Assembly (NCBI GenBank): GCA_049322755.1
Contig: JBMOQX010000007.1
Span: 62,001-126,000, forward strand
Length of the DNA: 64,000 nucleotides
Direction: 5' to 3'
DNA from: DATIUV01 sp049322755
Lineage (GTDB): Bacteria; Pseudomonadota; Gammaproteobacteria; Burkholderiales; UBA6910
Below the pieces are notes generated by a model, which did not search any database, had not been told where the DNA came from, and saw nothing but the letters and a program-made list of their open reading frames with translations. The position numbers were made by a program, and so were the translations under genes. Of the stretch, positions 7,577 through 17,016 are shown piece after piece; the first letter of the stretch is position 1, and each line of letters starts with the position of its first letter.

Positions 7577-9292
7577 ATGTCCATGACCCGCCGCGAGTTC
7601 ATGCAAATCCTGGCCGCAGCGGCCGCATCGGGGTTCGTGCTGGACAGCCGATGGGCGCTGGCCGCGCCGGACGCCGAGAAGTTCTACGACCTGCCCGGGT
7701 TCGGCAACGTCAGCTTCATGCATTTCACCGACTGCCACGCCCAGCTGCTGCCGATCTACTTCCGCGAGCCCAGCGTCAACATCGGTGTCGCCGAAGCCAA
7801 GGGGCGGCCGCCGCATCTGGTGGGCGAAGCCCTGCTGAAGAAATTCGGCGTCAAGGCGGGTACCCGCGAAGCCCACGCATTCACCTTCCTGGACTTCGAG
7901 CAGGCGGCCCGCACCTACGGCAAGGTGGGAGGCTTCGCCCATCTCGCCACCCTGGTGAAGATGGTCCGCGCCAGCCGGCCCGGCGCGTTGCTGCTGGATG
8001 GCGGCGACACCTGGCAGGGCTCCGGCACGGCCCTCTGGACCCGGGGCCAGGACATGGTGGACGCCTGCCTGCAACTGGGCGTGAACGTGATGGCCGGCCA
8101 CTGGGAGTTCACCCTGGGCGCCGAGCGCGTGCAGGAGGTCGTCAACAAGGACTTCAAGGGCAGAGTCGATTTCGTCGCCCAGAACGTCAAGACCAACGAC
8201 TTCGGCGACCCGGTGTTCGCGCCCTACGTGATCAGGGAGCAGAACGGCGTCCGTATCGCGGTGATCGGCCAAGCGTTCCCGTACACGCCCATCGCCAACC
8301 CGCGCTACATGGTTCCGGACTGGACATTCGGCATCCAGGACGACCGGATGCAGAAGATGGTGGACGAGGCCCGCTCGAAGGGCGCGCAGGTGGTGGTGGT
8401 GCTGTCCCACAACGGCATGGACGTGGACCTGAAGATGGCCTCGCGCGTCACCGGGATCGACGTCATCTTCGGCGGCCATACCCACGACGCCGTGCCCCAG
8501 CCCGTGGCGGTCAAGAACGCCACAGGCACCACGCTGGTCAGCAACGGGGGCTCCAACGGCAAGTTCCTGGCGGTGATGGACCTGGACGTGAAGGGCGGCA
8601 AGGTGGCCGGCTACAAATACCGCTTGGTCCCGGTGTTCTCCAACCTGCTGCCGGCCGATCCGCAGATGGAGCAGCTGATCCGGAAGGCGCGGGCGCCGTA
8701 CGTTGACAAGCTGAGCGAGAAACTGGCCGTGAGTGAGGACCTGCTCTATCGCCGCGGCAACTTCAACGGCACTTACGACCAGCTCATCCTGGACGCGATG
8801 ATGGCAGTCAAGGGCGCGGAGATCGCGTTCTCGCCGGGGTTCCGCTGGGGCACCACGATCCTGCCCGGCGACGCGGTGACGATGGAGAGCGTGCTGGACC
8901 AGACCGCCATCACTTATCCGTCCACGACGCTGAACGAACTCACCGGCGAGCAGATCAAGGCAATCCTCGAGGACGTCTGCGACAACCTGTTCAACCCGGA
9001 CCCCTACCTGCAGCAGGGCGGCGACATGGTGCGGGTCGGAGGACTGCAGTACACCTGCACGCCCACGGCGGATATCGGCAAGCGCATCAGCAACATGATG
9101 CTGAACGGCAAGGCGGTGGATCCGGCGAAAAAGTACAAGGTGGCGGGTTGGGCGCCGGTGGCCGAAGGCGCCGCCGGCGAACCGGTCTGGGACGTGGTGG
9201 CCAGCTACCTCCGGGACAAGAAAGTCATCAAGCCGGTGAAGCTCAACACGCCCAAGCTGGTGGGTGTGGCCGGAAACCCGGGCCTCGCCTGA
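7577..9292 (+). CDS. soxB: Thiosulfohydrolase SoxB
   Basis: SoxB is the periplasmic dimanganese enzyme that hydrolyses the terminal sulfonate from cysteine-S-thiosulfonate on SoxY, releasing sulfate. The protein is full length (571 aa). It starts with a Tat signal (MTRREFMQILAAAAASGF) and shows 5'-nucleotidase-like metallophosphoesterase motifs: HFTDCHAQL, LLDGGDTWQGSGTALWTRG, GHWEFTLG, VLSHNGMDVD and GGHTHDAVP. The ribosome binding site GAGGAGG is well placed before ATG 7577. It follows soxYZ by 127 bp containing a terminator. Confidence 0.98.
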   Translation: MSMTRREFMQILAAAAASGFVLDSRWALAAPDAEKFYDLPGFGNVSFMHFTDCHAQLLPIYFREPSVNIGVAEAKGRPPHLVGEALLKKFGVKAGTREAHAFTFLDFEQAARTYGKVGGFAHLATLVKMVRASRPGALLLDGGDTWQGSGTALWTRGQDMVDACLQLGVNVMAGHWEFTLGAERVQEVVNKDFKGRVDFVAQNVKTNDFGDPVFAPYVIREQNGVRIAVIGQAFPYTPIANPRYMVPDWTFGIQDDRMQKMVDEARSKGAQVVVVLSHNGMDVDLKMASRVTGIDVIFGGHTHDAVPQPVAVKNATGTTLVSNGGSNGKFLAVMDLDVKGGKVAGYKYRLVPVFSNLLPADPQMEQLIRKARAPYVDKLSEKLAVSEDLLYRRGNFNGTYDQLILDAMMAVKGAEIAFSPGFRWGTTILPGDAVTMESVLDQTAITYPSTTLNELTGEQIKAILEDVCDNLFNPDPYLQQGGDMVRVGGLQYTCTPTADIGKRISNMMLNGKAVDPAKKYKVAGWAPVAEGAAGEPVWDVVASYLRDKKVIKPVKLNTPKLVGVAGNPGLA

Positions 9293-9308
9293 CAATCCAA
9301 CCTTCTCG

Positions 9309-9343
9309 CAAGGCGCCGTGGCGCAATCCGCCGCGGCGCCTTG
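9309..9343 (+). terminator. Strong hairpin after soxB
   Basis: A 15-bp stem (9309-9323 with 9329-9343, one G-T pair) closes a 5-nt loop 17 bp after the soxB stop. No U run follows, so termination may be weak or Rho-aided. Confidence 0.55.
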
Positions 9344-9420
9344 CCTTCGTCGCCCGCCGGGCACGCGGGAGACTATAATCGCGCCAGCTTTTTGAGCGGG
9401 CCCGGTGGAGGCTGGATTCC

Positions 9421-10551
9421 TTGTCGATGCGGGTCAAGTTTGTCGTGGCAGTTGTCCTGCTGGCCGCCGGCGGCGCCGCGGTTTGGTGGTGGACGCAGAA
9501 CGGGAATCAGCAGCGCGAACAGTACGTCACACAGCCCGTCGACCGCGGCCCCATCGTGCAGGCCATCACGGCCAACGGCACCCTCAATCCGGTGATCCTG
9601 GTCAACGTCGGCACCCAGATTTCCGGCACCGTGAAGACGCTGCAGGCCGACTTCAACCAGCGCGTGGAAGCCGGGCAGATCCTGGCGGAGCTGGACCCGG
9701 CGCTGATCGAGGCGGACATCGCCAAGAGCCGCGCGGAACTGGCCAGCGCCGAGGCCGGTTTGCGCCTCGCCCAGGTGCGGGAGCGCCGCAACCGGGAACT
9801 GGTGGCAAAGGGATTCGTCAACCAGGCCCAGCTCGACGACAGCATCAAGGAGCGCGAGGCGGCCGATGCCCAGGTGCGCGCCGCGCGGGCGGCGCTGGAT
9901 CGCCAGCAGGTAAATCTGCGCTATTCGGTCATCCGCTCGCCGATCTCGGGCATCGTGGTGGCCCGCAACGTGGATATCGGCCAGACCGTCGCGGCCAGCT
10001 TCCAGACGCCGGTGCTGTTCCAGATCGCGAAGGACCTCAAGCAGATGCAGATCTATGCCAGCGTCGCCGAGGCCGACGTGGGCGCGATCCGCATAGGGCA
10101 GACCGTGCGCTTCACGGTGGATGCTTACCCCGAGCGGGAGTTCACCGGCACCGTCAGCCAGATTCGACTCAATCCAACGGTGCAGCAGAACGTGGTCACG
10201 TACAACGTCGTGGTATCGGCTGCCAACGACGAGGAGATCCTGCTGCCAGGCATGACCGCCAACGTCCAGATCACGCTGCGCACGCGCGAGGACGTGCTGC
10301 GGGTGCCCAACGCCGCGTTGCGTTTCGTACCCGATGCCGACAGCGCGCGCCCCAAGGCTGGAGGGGGCAAGACCGTATACAAGCTCGACCGAAAGGGCGT
10401 CCTGGTGCCGGTGGAGGTCAGAACCGGAGCCGCCGACAGCGCTTACACGGAGATCGTTGCAGGCAATCTTGGTCCCGGCGACGGGGTCGTGGTGCGCCAC
10501 GCCGCGTCCGCCAAGAAGAAATCGCCGAGCCCCTTCCGCTTCCGGCCATGA
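9421..10551 (+). CDS. MacA-like periplasmic adaptor (membrane-fusion) protein
   Basis: This is the adaptor subunit of a MacAB-type tripartite ABC efflux system, linking an inner-membrane transporter to an outer-membrane channel. It has one N-terminal membrane anchor (VKFVVAVVLLAAGGAAVWWW), a lipoyl/barrel-sandwich part (ISGTVKTLQADFNQRVEAGQILAELDP split by the hairpin), an alpha-helical hairpin at about 95-170 and a beta-barrel with VVARNVDIGQTV. A TTG at 9421 is 9 bp after GTGGAGGC; the ATG at 9427 would also work. It overlaps the next gene by 4 bp (ATGA). TolC-like and substrate partners are not encoded here. Confidence 0.88.
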   Translation: MSMRVKFVVAVVLLAAGGAAVWWWTQNGNQQREQYVTQPVDRGPIVQAITANGTLNPVILVNVGTQISGTVKTLQADFNQRVEAGQILAELDPALIEADIAKSRAELASAEAGLRLAQVRERRNRELVAKGFVNQAQLDDSIKEREAADAQVRAARAALDRQQVNLRYSVIRSPISGIVVARNVDIGQTVAASFQTPVLFQIAKDLKQMQIYASVAEADVGAIRIGQTVRFTVDAYPEREFTGTVSQIRLNPTVQQNVVTYNVVVSAANDEEILLPGMTANVQITLRTREDVLRVPNAALRFVPDADSARPKAGGGKTVYKLDRKGVLVPVEVRTGAADSAYTEIVAGNLGPGDGVVVRHAASAKKKSPSPFRFRP

Positions 10552-11279
10552 GCGAACCGCTGATCCGGGTCGAGCATCTCGGCAAGCAGTATCCCGACGC
10601 CGTCGGGGAGCTGCCGGCCCTGAGCGACGTCAGCCTGGAGATCCGGCGCGGAGAGTTCGTGGCTATCATGGGCCCGTCGGGCTCGGGAAAGTCCACGTTC
10701 ATGAACCTGCTGGGCTGCCTCGACCGGCCCAGCGCCGGACGCTATCTGCTCGCCGGCAAGGACACCAGCACGCTGGACAGCGATGCGCTGGCGGCCCTGC
10801 GCAACCGGACCATCGGTTTCGTGTTTCAGGGTTTCAATCTGCTCAAGCGGGTTTCCGCCATCGACAACGTGGCCCTGCCCCTGCTGTACCGAGGCGTTTC
10901 CCGCAGTGAGCGCAGGCGGCTGGCCCTCGGGGTGCTGGAGAAGATGGGACTCGGCGCCTTCGCCGATTCCATGCCCAACGCCATGTCCGGCGGCCAGCAG
11001 CAGCGGGTGGCCATCGCCAGGGCGCTGGTGGCGGACCCGCCGCTGCTGCTGGCGGACGAGCCCACCGGCAACCTCGACAGCCACACCAGCGCCGACATCA
11101 TGAACCTGCTCAAGGCCCTCAACACCGAACAGCGCATCACCATCGTCCTGGTGACCCACGAGCCCGACATCGCCGCGTTCGCCCGGCGCCTGGTGCGCTT
11201 CGTGGATGGGCACGTCGTCTACGACGGCGCGGTGGGCCCGGGGCTCACGGCATCGGCCTCGGTGGCGGTACGGGCATGA
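10548..11279 (+). CDS. MacB/LolD-type ABC transporter ATPase
   Basis: ATP-binding subunit of 243 aa, with Walker A GPSGSGKST, signature MSGGQQQRVAIARAL, Walker B LLLADEPTGNLDS and the switch His in VLVTHEPD. In classical MacB the ATPase is fused to the permease; here the two are separate genes overlapping by 4 bp (ATGA) on both sides, so they are translationally coupled to the adaptor and the permease. Confidence 0.93.
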   Translation: MSEPLIRVEHLGKQYPDAVGELPALSDVSLEIRRGEFVAIMGPSGSGKSTFMNLLGCLDRPSAGRYLLAGKDTSTLDSDALAALRNRTIGFVFQGFNLLKRVSAIDNVALPLLYRGVSRSERRRLALGVLEKMGLGAFADSMPNAMSGGQQQRVAIARALVADPPLLLADEPTGNLDSHTSADIMNLLKALNTEQRITIVLVTHEPDIAAFARRLVRFVDGHVVYDGAVGPGLTASASVAVRA

Positions 11280-12499
11280 TCCTGCCCGCCATCGCTTCCG
11301 AAGCCTGGCGCTCCATGGGACAGAACCGGCTGCGGGCCGCTCTGACCATGCTGGGCATGATCATCGGCGTGGCCTCCGTCGTGCTGATGCTGGCCATCGG
11401 CCAGGGCGCCCAGACCAGCGTCAACGAGTCCATCGCGTCCATGGGCAGCAACCTGATCATCGTGCTGCCCGGCGCGACGACTTCGGGCGGGCTGCGCATG
11501 GGATCGGGCACTGCGCTCCCGCTGACCGACGCCGATGCCGCGGCCATCGCCGAGCTGCCTGCTGTCGCCGCGGCGGCGCCCCTCAACAGCGGAGCCATGC
11601 AGCTGGTGTATGGAGCGAACAACTGGAGCTCGATGGTGTACGGAATCACGCCGGACTTCTGGCGCGTGCGGGGTTGGGACTTCGCTCGAGGGGAGGGCTT
11701 CGGCGAAACGGAGCTGCGGGCAGCGGCACGGGTCGCGGTCATCGGCCGGGTCGTGGCCGAGAACCTGTTCGGCGCCGAGGACCCTGTAGGCAAGACCATC
11801 CGCATTCGCGACCTGCCGTTCCAGGTGGCGGGCGTCCTGGGCGAGAAGGGACAGAGCCTGGACGGCCGAGACCAGGACGACACCGTTCATGTGCCCCTCA
11901 CGACCGCCCAGCGCCAGCTTTTCGGGATGCAGATCCCCGGGGCAGTGCGCTTCATCATGGTCCAGGCCCGCTCCGCCGATCGATTGAGCGAGGCCGAAGG
12001 CGAAGTGAAGCGGCTGCTGCGCCAACGCCGCCGCATTGCCAATGGGCAGGAAGACGACTTTACCGTCCGGAACCTGACAGCCTACGCGCAGGCCGCCGCC
12101 GCCTCGGCCCGCGTACTGTCGGTCACGCTGGGCGCCATTGCCTCGATTTCCCTCGTGGTGGGCGGCATCGGCATCATGAACATCATGCTGGTCTCGGTGA
12201 CCGAGCGCACGCGGGAGATCGGCATCCGCATGGCGGTCGGCGCGCGGCAACGCGATGTTCTGGCACAATTCCTGCTGGAAGCCATTGTCATTTGTCTGAT
12301 TGGAGGCCTGGTGGGCGCGGCGCTGGGAGTCGGGATCGCTTACGTGCTGAGCCAGGCGGCCAGCACCGTGGTCGTCGTCACCGCGCGCGCTATCCTGCTG
12401 GCCTTCGGCTTCGCCACGGCCACCGGCGTGTTCTTCGGACTGTATCCGGCGCTCAAGGCAGCGCGGCTGCAACCGGTGGAAGCACTGCGCTACGAATAA
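11276..12499 (+). CDS. MacB-type ABC transporter permease (FtsX fold)
   Basis: Inner-membrane permease of 407 aa: TM1 at the N-terminus (LRAALTMLGMIIGVASVVLM), a large periplasmic MacB core domain (about 45-270), and three C-terminal TM segments containing the FtsX signature (ISLVVGGIGIMNIMLVSVTER split across TM2) and EIGIRMAVGARQRDVL. It completes a MacAB-like machine with the two preceding genes. Substrate unknown; macrolides, peptides or glycolipids are possible for the family. Confidence 0.92.
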   Translation: MILPAIASEAWRSMGQNRLRAALTMLGMIIGVASVVLMLAIGQGAQTSVNESIASMGSNLIIVLPGATTSGGLRMGSGTALPLTDADAAAIAELPAVAAAAPLNSGAMQLVYGANNWSSMVYGITPDFWRVRGWDFARGEGFGETELRAAARVAVIGRVVAENLFGAEDPVGKTIRIRDLPFQVAGVLGEKGQSLDGRDQDDTVHVPLTTAQRQLFGMQIPGAVRFIMVQARSADRLSEAEGEVKRLLRQRRRIANGQEDDFTVRNLTAYAQAAAASARVLSVTLGAIASISLVVGGIGIMNIMLVSVTERTREIGIRMAVGARQRDVLAQFLLEAIVICLIGGLVGAALGVGIAYVLSQAASTVVVVTARAILLAFGFATATGVFFGLYPALKAARLQPVEALRYE

Positions 12500-12505
12500 G
12501 ACGAC

Positions 12506-13318
12506 GTGGACTCCCGCGACCTCAATCCGCTGGCGATCGCCGCCAGCCTGCTCCGGCACCGCGCCATCATCGCTCAGCTGACCAAGCGCGATCTGCTGCT
12601 CAAGTATCGCGGCGCGTACTTCGGCATCGCGTGGGCATTCTTCTATCCCCTGCTGCTGCTGGCCGTATTCTCGCTGGTCTTCGGCAGCATCGTTCCGGCG
12701 CGCTGGAGCGACGCGGGTGCGGGACAGTCGACCGTACTGTGGCTCTACTCCGGGCTGGTGGTCTTCAGCTTTTTCGCGGAGGCCGTGTCGCGCGCGCCGG
12801 CGCTGATCCGGGGTTACCCGGCATTCGTGAAAAAGATCCGCTTCCCGGTGGAGACGCTGCCCGTCACCTTGGTCGGCACGGCGGTGCTGCACCTCGCGCT
12901 CAATCTCGGCATCCTGATGCTTGCCACGGTCTTTCTTGGCGAGTTGCATGCGACGGCGCTGCTCGCGCCGCTGGTGCTGCTGCCCGCCGTGCTGGTCGCC
13001 CTCGGCTGCGCCTGGCTCGCGGCCGCGGTGGGCGTTTTCATCCGGGATCTGGTCAACATCATTCCAATCCTGGTGCAGGGGCTGCTTTTCCTTTCTCCCG
13101 TCTTCTACTCCCTCGACGCCGTACCGCGCCACGTGCGGCCCCTGATACTCGCCAATCCGCTCACCACCACCATCGAACAGCTGCGCGACGTCCTGTTCCT
13201 CGGCCGCGCCCCGGACTGGGGAGCCTGGCTGGCGGTGATGCTTGCCGGCATCGCCGTCACGGCGGTTGGGTATGCGGTATTCCAGCACCTGCGGGAGGAG
13301 TTCGCGGATGTGCTCTGA
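12506..13318 (+). CDS. wzm: Polysaccharide ABC exporter permease (Wzm/TagG type)
   Basis: ABC-2 type permease of 270 aa with about six hydrophobic segments. The N-terminal cytoplasmic part (LTKRDLLLKYRGAYFGIAWAFF) and the segment NIIPILVQGLLFLSPVFY are typical of O-antigen and teichoic-acid exporters. With Wzt it would move a completed undecaprenol-linked glycan across the inner membrane. The start is GTG at 12506, only 6 bp after the MacB-like permease stop and with a poor ribosome binding site, suggesting translational coupling. The stop overlaps the wzt start by 11 bp. Confidence 0.9.
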   Translation: MDSRDLNPLAIAASLLRHRAIIAQLTKRDLLLKYRGAYFGIAWAFFYPLLLLAVFSLVFGSIVPARWSDAGAGQSTVLWLYSGLVVFSFFAEAVSRAPALIRGYPAFVKKIRFPVETLPVTLVGTAVLHLALNLGILMLATVFLGELHATALLAPLVLLPAVLVALGCAWLAAAVGVFIRDLVNIIPILVQGLLFLSPVFYSLDAVPRHVRPLILANPLTTTIEQLRDVLFLGRAPDWGAWLAVMLAGIAVTAVGYAVFQHLREEFADVL

Positions 13319-14633
13319 AGTTGTCATCCGTGCCGAAGGCCTGACCAAGACCTACCGCGTATTCGGCCAGTCCGCACACCGCCTGCTGCAAGCGGTGTCC
13401 CTCGGGCGCCGCCAGCATTACCAGAGATTCACGGCGTTGAGCGACGTTTCGTTCGACGTCAGGGCCGGCGAAGCTCTTGCCATCGTCGGTCGCAACGGCT
13501 CGGGGAAGAGCACCCTCCTGCAATTGGTGTGCGGAATCATCAAGCCGACCTCAGGAGACATTCACGTGAAAGGGCGGGTTTCGGCGCTGCTGGAGCTCGG
13601 GGCCGGGTTCCATCCCGACTTCACTGGCCGCGAGAATGCCCGTTTCATGGCGGCGGTGCTCGGATTGCCGAGAGCGGACATCGAGCGCCGGCTTGCGGAG
13701 ATCGAGGCCTTTGCCGACATTGGCGATTTCATGGATCAGCCAGTTCGCACCTATTCGAGCGGCATGTTCGTGCGCCTGGCGTTTTCCGTCGCCACCAGCG
13801 TGGAGCCGGACATCCTGGTAGTGGACGAAGCGCTGGCGGTCGGCGATCAGCTGTTTCAGAAGCGCTGCTATGATCGAATCCGTGCGATGACGACGCGCGG
13901 AGTCGCCCTCCTGTTCGTCTCCCACGACCAGGAGATCGCACGCACGCTCACCACCCGGGCGATCTTGCTCGATGGCGGGCGCGCCGTAATGGCGGGACCA
14001 TCGGCCGAAGTGTTGTCCGGATATCGCGACCTTCTGCATCAGGCGGAGCGCCGGTATTTTTCCGGCGGACTCAGCGAGGGGCCCGCTGCACCCGTTTCCC
14101 CGGACCTGCGGCGCGCCAATCCCGGACCGCCTTCTGGGGACACTGCCGTGGCCGGCAGCGAGGTGCGGCTTCTGGAGGTCGCAGTGCTGGACGAAAGCGG
14201 GCAGCTGGCGGCGGTTTTTGAACCAGGCCAGCCGATGATGGTTCGGGTATCGATCGCGATGCTGGCCGACCTCCGTCATCTCAACGTCTCGCTGCGCATA
14301 CGCAATAAGGAAGGGGTGAAGATCTACTCCTGGGGAACGCTCAACCAGGATATCGCGATCTGGGCCGGACGGCGCTCGGGAGAGGTGATGTGGGACCGGG
14401 AATTTCAGTCGGGTGACAAAGCAACGGTCGATTTCCGCTGCGCGTGCTCCCTCGGTTCCAACTTCTACGCAGTGGAAGTGGTCGTGTCCGAGGAGGCTGA
14501 CCGCTACTACGGCGCCCAGCGCGTCCTGCTGTGGCAAGACGATGCTGCATTCTTCCAGGTTGCGCAGTCCCGCCACGAGTACCTGTTCGGCGGGGTGTGC
14601 GATCTGCAGATGGTGAGCCATGTCAGAAGTTGA
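13308..14633 (+). CDS. wzt: Polysaccharide ABC exporter ATPase with glycan-binding C-terminus (Wzt)
   Basis: The 441-aa protein joins an ATPase domain (Walker A GRNGSGKST, signature TYSSGMFVRLAFSVA, Walker B ILVVDEALAVGDQLF; residues about 1-245) to a C-terminal beta-sandwich (about 285-440; MMVRVSIAMLADLRHLNVSL and EGVKIYSWGTLNQD), as in Wzt proteins that recognise the modified end of the O-polysaccharide. ATG 13308 overlaps the wzm stop. Its own stop overlaps the next gene by 14 bp. In known systems the chain end recognised by Wzt is often methylated, which fits the methyltransferase gene that follows. Confidence 0.93.
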   Translation: MCSEVVIRAEGLTKTYRVFGQSAHRLLQAVSLGRRQHYQRFTALSDVSFDVRAGEALAIVGRNGSGKSTLLQLVCGIIKPTSGDIHVKGRVSALLELGAGFHPDFTGRENARFMAAVLGLPRADIERRLAEIEAFADIGDFMDQPVRTYSSGMFVRLAFSVATSVEPDILVVDEALAVGDQLFQKRCYDRIRAMTTRGVALLFVSHDQEIARTLTTRAILLDGGRAVMAGPSAEVLSGYRDLLHQAERRYFSGGLSEGPAAPVSPDLRRANPGPPSGDTAVAGSEVRLLEVAVLDESGQLAAVFEPGQPMMVRVSIAMLADLRHLNVSLRIRNKEGVKIYSWGTLNQDIAIWAGRRSGEVMWDREFQSGDKATVDFRCACSLGSNFYAVEVVVSEEADRYYGAQRVLLWQDDAAFFQVAQSRHEYLFGGVCDLQMVSHVRS

Positions 14634-16809
14634 CTACCGGAGTATGTACGACGGCTACTGGAAAAGCCGCGACCGTTGGGGCGAGCACTCGTTCGAGAAC
14701 CCGGACGCGGTGGTGGACGGGATACTGGAGACCTGCCGCCTGGGGAGGGTGCTCGACGTGGGATGCGGCATGGGGGCGTTGGTCAGGACAATGTTGCGTC
14801 GGGGCGTGGATGCCTATGGACTCGACGTTGCTCCGGTCGTCGTCGACCACGGGAATCGCGCCTGCCCGGACCGCTTCTTCCTCGGTAGCGTACTCGAACT
14901 GCCGTTTCCCGATGCCCATTTCGACACCATCGTATCCACCGACTGTTTCGAGCATCTCTCGGAAGCCGACGTCCCAGCGGCGATCGCCGAACTCTACCGG
15001 GTGTGCCGGGCGCACGTTTTCGTCACCCTGTCCACCCACCCCGACCGAGACGGGCGCTGGCATCTCACGGTGCGCAATCGCACGTGGTGGGAGCAGCGCT
15101 TCTTCGAGGGCGGATTCCGCAAGCATCCCCTTGGCATGCGCGTCACGCCCTACGAAGAGCTGGAACGCGAGGGCTGGCAGATCATCTTACTAATGGAGAA
15201 GATTCCCGAGCCGGCGGCTGCCTGCTATCCGGTGTCGTCGCTAGTCCCCGAACGCGACCTCCACAACGACATGCTCCGGGAGACGGGTCGCCGCTCCGAC
15301 GCCCACATTGTCCGCTACGTGCTGGCGGCGAGCTACCTGCGAGACGGCGATACGGTCGTCGATGCGGCCTGCGGGCTGGGGTACGGGTCGGCGATCCTCA
15401 GCGCGTCCAATCCCTCCGTCAGCGTGACGGGGGTCGACAACAGCGAGTTCGCCATCCACTACGCGCAGGCGTGCTACCGAGGCCGCCCGGAGCGGATGGG
15501 CTTCGTTTGCGCCGATCTCGCGAGCCTTGCCTCATTCGTCGACAACTCGGTGGACCTGGTGGTGTCTTTCGAGACCCTTGAGCACCTGCATGATCCAGGA
15601 CGCTTTCTGGAGGAGGCGCGACGGGTGTTGCGACCGAGCGGACGCATCATCGTGAGCGTTCCGAACCAATGGACCGACGAGCATGGCAACGATCCCAACC
15701 CGCACCACTTCCACGTCTATGATTGGCGACGGCTGCACCGGGAGATGAGTGCACTGTTCATGGTGGAGGCAGCCTACGCGCAGATCGCGGGCGGCGGCAT
15801 GAAGCTCACGGATTCCACGCGCCGCCTGCATCTGGTGGAAGCGGGTCCCGACGATCCGGGCGCCCCGGCTGAGTGGTGGCTCTTCGTGGGCATGAAGGAT
15901 CCGCTGCTCGGGCGTGAGGTGCCCTACTCGGAAACGAGCCTCCCCGCCTATCCGGAGCCCGGACGATACAACGTGATCGCCTGGGGAAGGGATTATCGCA
16001 ACCCGTGGCTGGTCAAGGGCATGGTCTCCATCGGCTGGAGGCACACCAACCCGGGTGGACTGGAAGACGTCGCGGCGCGCACCCTCGAAACCGCGCCTCC
16101 CGGTTCTCCCGACGCGGGCGCCGCTGTATGTGTCCTGGCCTACGGCAGCCTAGACCGGATAGACAATCTCGACGCCGCGTCGGCGCATCGCTGCATTGAG
16201 CGGATTGACAGGTTCCTCGGCGAAGCTGAAGACTCCCCCAACGCGCTCCGCTGGGTGGTGTCCAACCTCTACGTGAAGGGCCTGCTGCTGCTGTCGACCG
16301 GCGAACGGGAACGCGCGCTCGAGGCGTTCCTGGATTGCGCTGGCCGGGACATAATCGCTTACAGCCCGGTTCTTGCGACGAAGACCGTCGGAGCGTATTA
16401 CTTCGCCGGCCTGTTGCATGGGCAGAACGGCGACATCGCGGCGGCCCGCACCTGCTGGAGCCGCGGAATGGAGGAGTCCCGCAGGGTGCTCCAGGGCAAC
16501 TGGTCGGAGATCTGGGGCGAGGTGGATAATCCGATCTGGTTCGGCGTTCCCGAAATCACGCTGCTGCTCGATATCACCACACGCTGCTCAGATGGCCTGG
16601 TGCACCTGTCCACCTGCGGACAGTCGCCATGGGATTACGGATCACCGCCGGACCGGTCGTTCGCCCGTCGCCTGGGCAAGCGCGCCGGGGAGCGCGAGCG
16701 GGACCATTGGAAGCGTGTCGCCGAGGAACGTGAGCAGCTGATCCGGCTCACGCTGCTGCCGCGCATCGTCCGTGCGATCAGGCGCCGACTATTCAAGGCC
16801 TCGCGTTGA
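14620..16809 (+). CDS. Protein with two tandem SAM methyltransferase domains
   Basis: The 729-aa protein contains two class-I SAM-binding folds: residues about 25-200 (motif I VLDVGCGMGALV) and about 230-400 (motif I VVDAACGLGYGSA; FETLEHLHDPGRFLEEARRVLRPSGRI). The C-terminal 300 residues include helical TPR-like sequence (ALEAFLDCAG, AAYF-like repeats) ending in basic residues. Coupled to wzt by a 14-bp overlap, it is a good candidate for methylation of the glycan terminus that stops chain growth, by analogy with WbdD-type terminators. That role is an inference; no kinase domain is present. Confidence 0.85.
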   Translation: MSEVDYRSMYDGYWKSRDRWGEHSFENPDAVVDGILETCRLGRVLDVGCGMGALVRTMLRRGVDAYGLDVAPVVVDHGNRACPDRFFLGSVLELPFPDAHFDTIVSTDCFEHLSEADVPAAIAELYRVCRAHVFVTLSTHPDRDGRWHLTVRNRTWWEQRFFEGGFRKHPLGMRVTPYEELEREGWQIILLMEKIPEPAAACYPVSSLVPERDLHNDMLRETGRRSDAHIVRYVLAASYLRDGDTVVDAACGLGYGSAILSASNPSVSVTGVDNSEFAIHYAQACYRGRPERMGFVCADLASLASFVDNSVDLVVSFETLEHLHDPGRFLEEARRVLRPSGRIIVSVPNQWTDEHGNDPNPHHFHVYDWRRLHREMSALFMVEAAYAQIAGGGMKLTDSTRRLHLVEAGPDDPGAPAEWWLFVGMKDPLLGREVPYSETSLPAYPEPGRYNVIAWGRDYRNPWLVKGMVSIGWRHTNPGGLEDVAARTLETAPPGSPDAGAAVCVLAYGSLDRIDNLDAASAHRCIERIDRFLGEAEDSPNALRWVVSNLYVKGLLLLSTGERERALEAFLDCAGRDIIAYSPVLATKTVGAYYFAGLLHGQNGDIAAARTCWSRGMEESRRVLQGNWSEIWGEVDNPIWFGVPEITLLLDITTRCSDGLVHLSTCGQSPWDYGSPPDRSFARRLGKRAGERERDHWKRVAEEREQLIRLTLLPRIVRAIRRRLFKASR

Positions 16810-17016
16810 GCACCAGCGTTGAAACACGGCCGCGTTGCCCGCCGGCCACACACCTCAGCAAGCCCTGCATAGGGCCCGCCGACGCCGCCAGAGGCGTCCC
16901 ATGATCACTCGCCAGAACCAGGACTTTCGCAACACTCCGGCGTCGCCGCAGCGTGTCCCTCGCGAAGCACCCGCTTGCCTAAGAAATGAGGCGCCTTTGA
17001 TCGAGACAAGTCACTC

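Noticed and set aside
9371..9380. TATAAT before the macA-like gene as a promoter
   Set aside because: The -10 match is perfect, but no -35 hexamer lies at a workable distance, so it is not reported as a feature.
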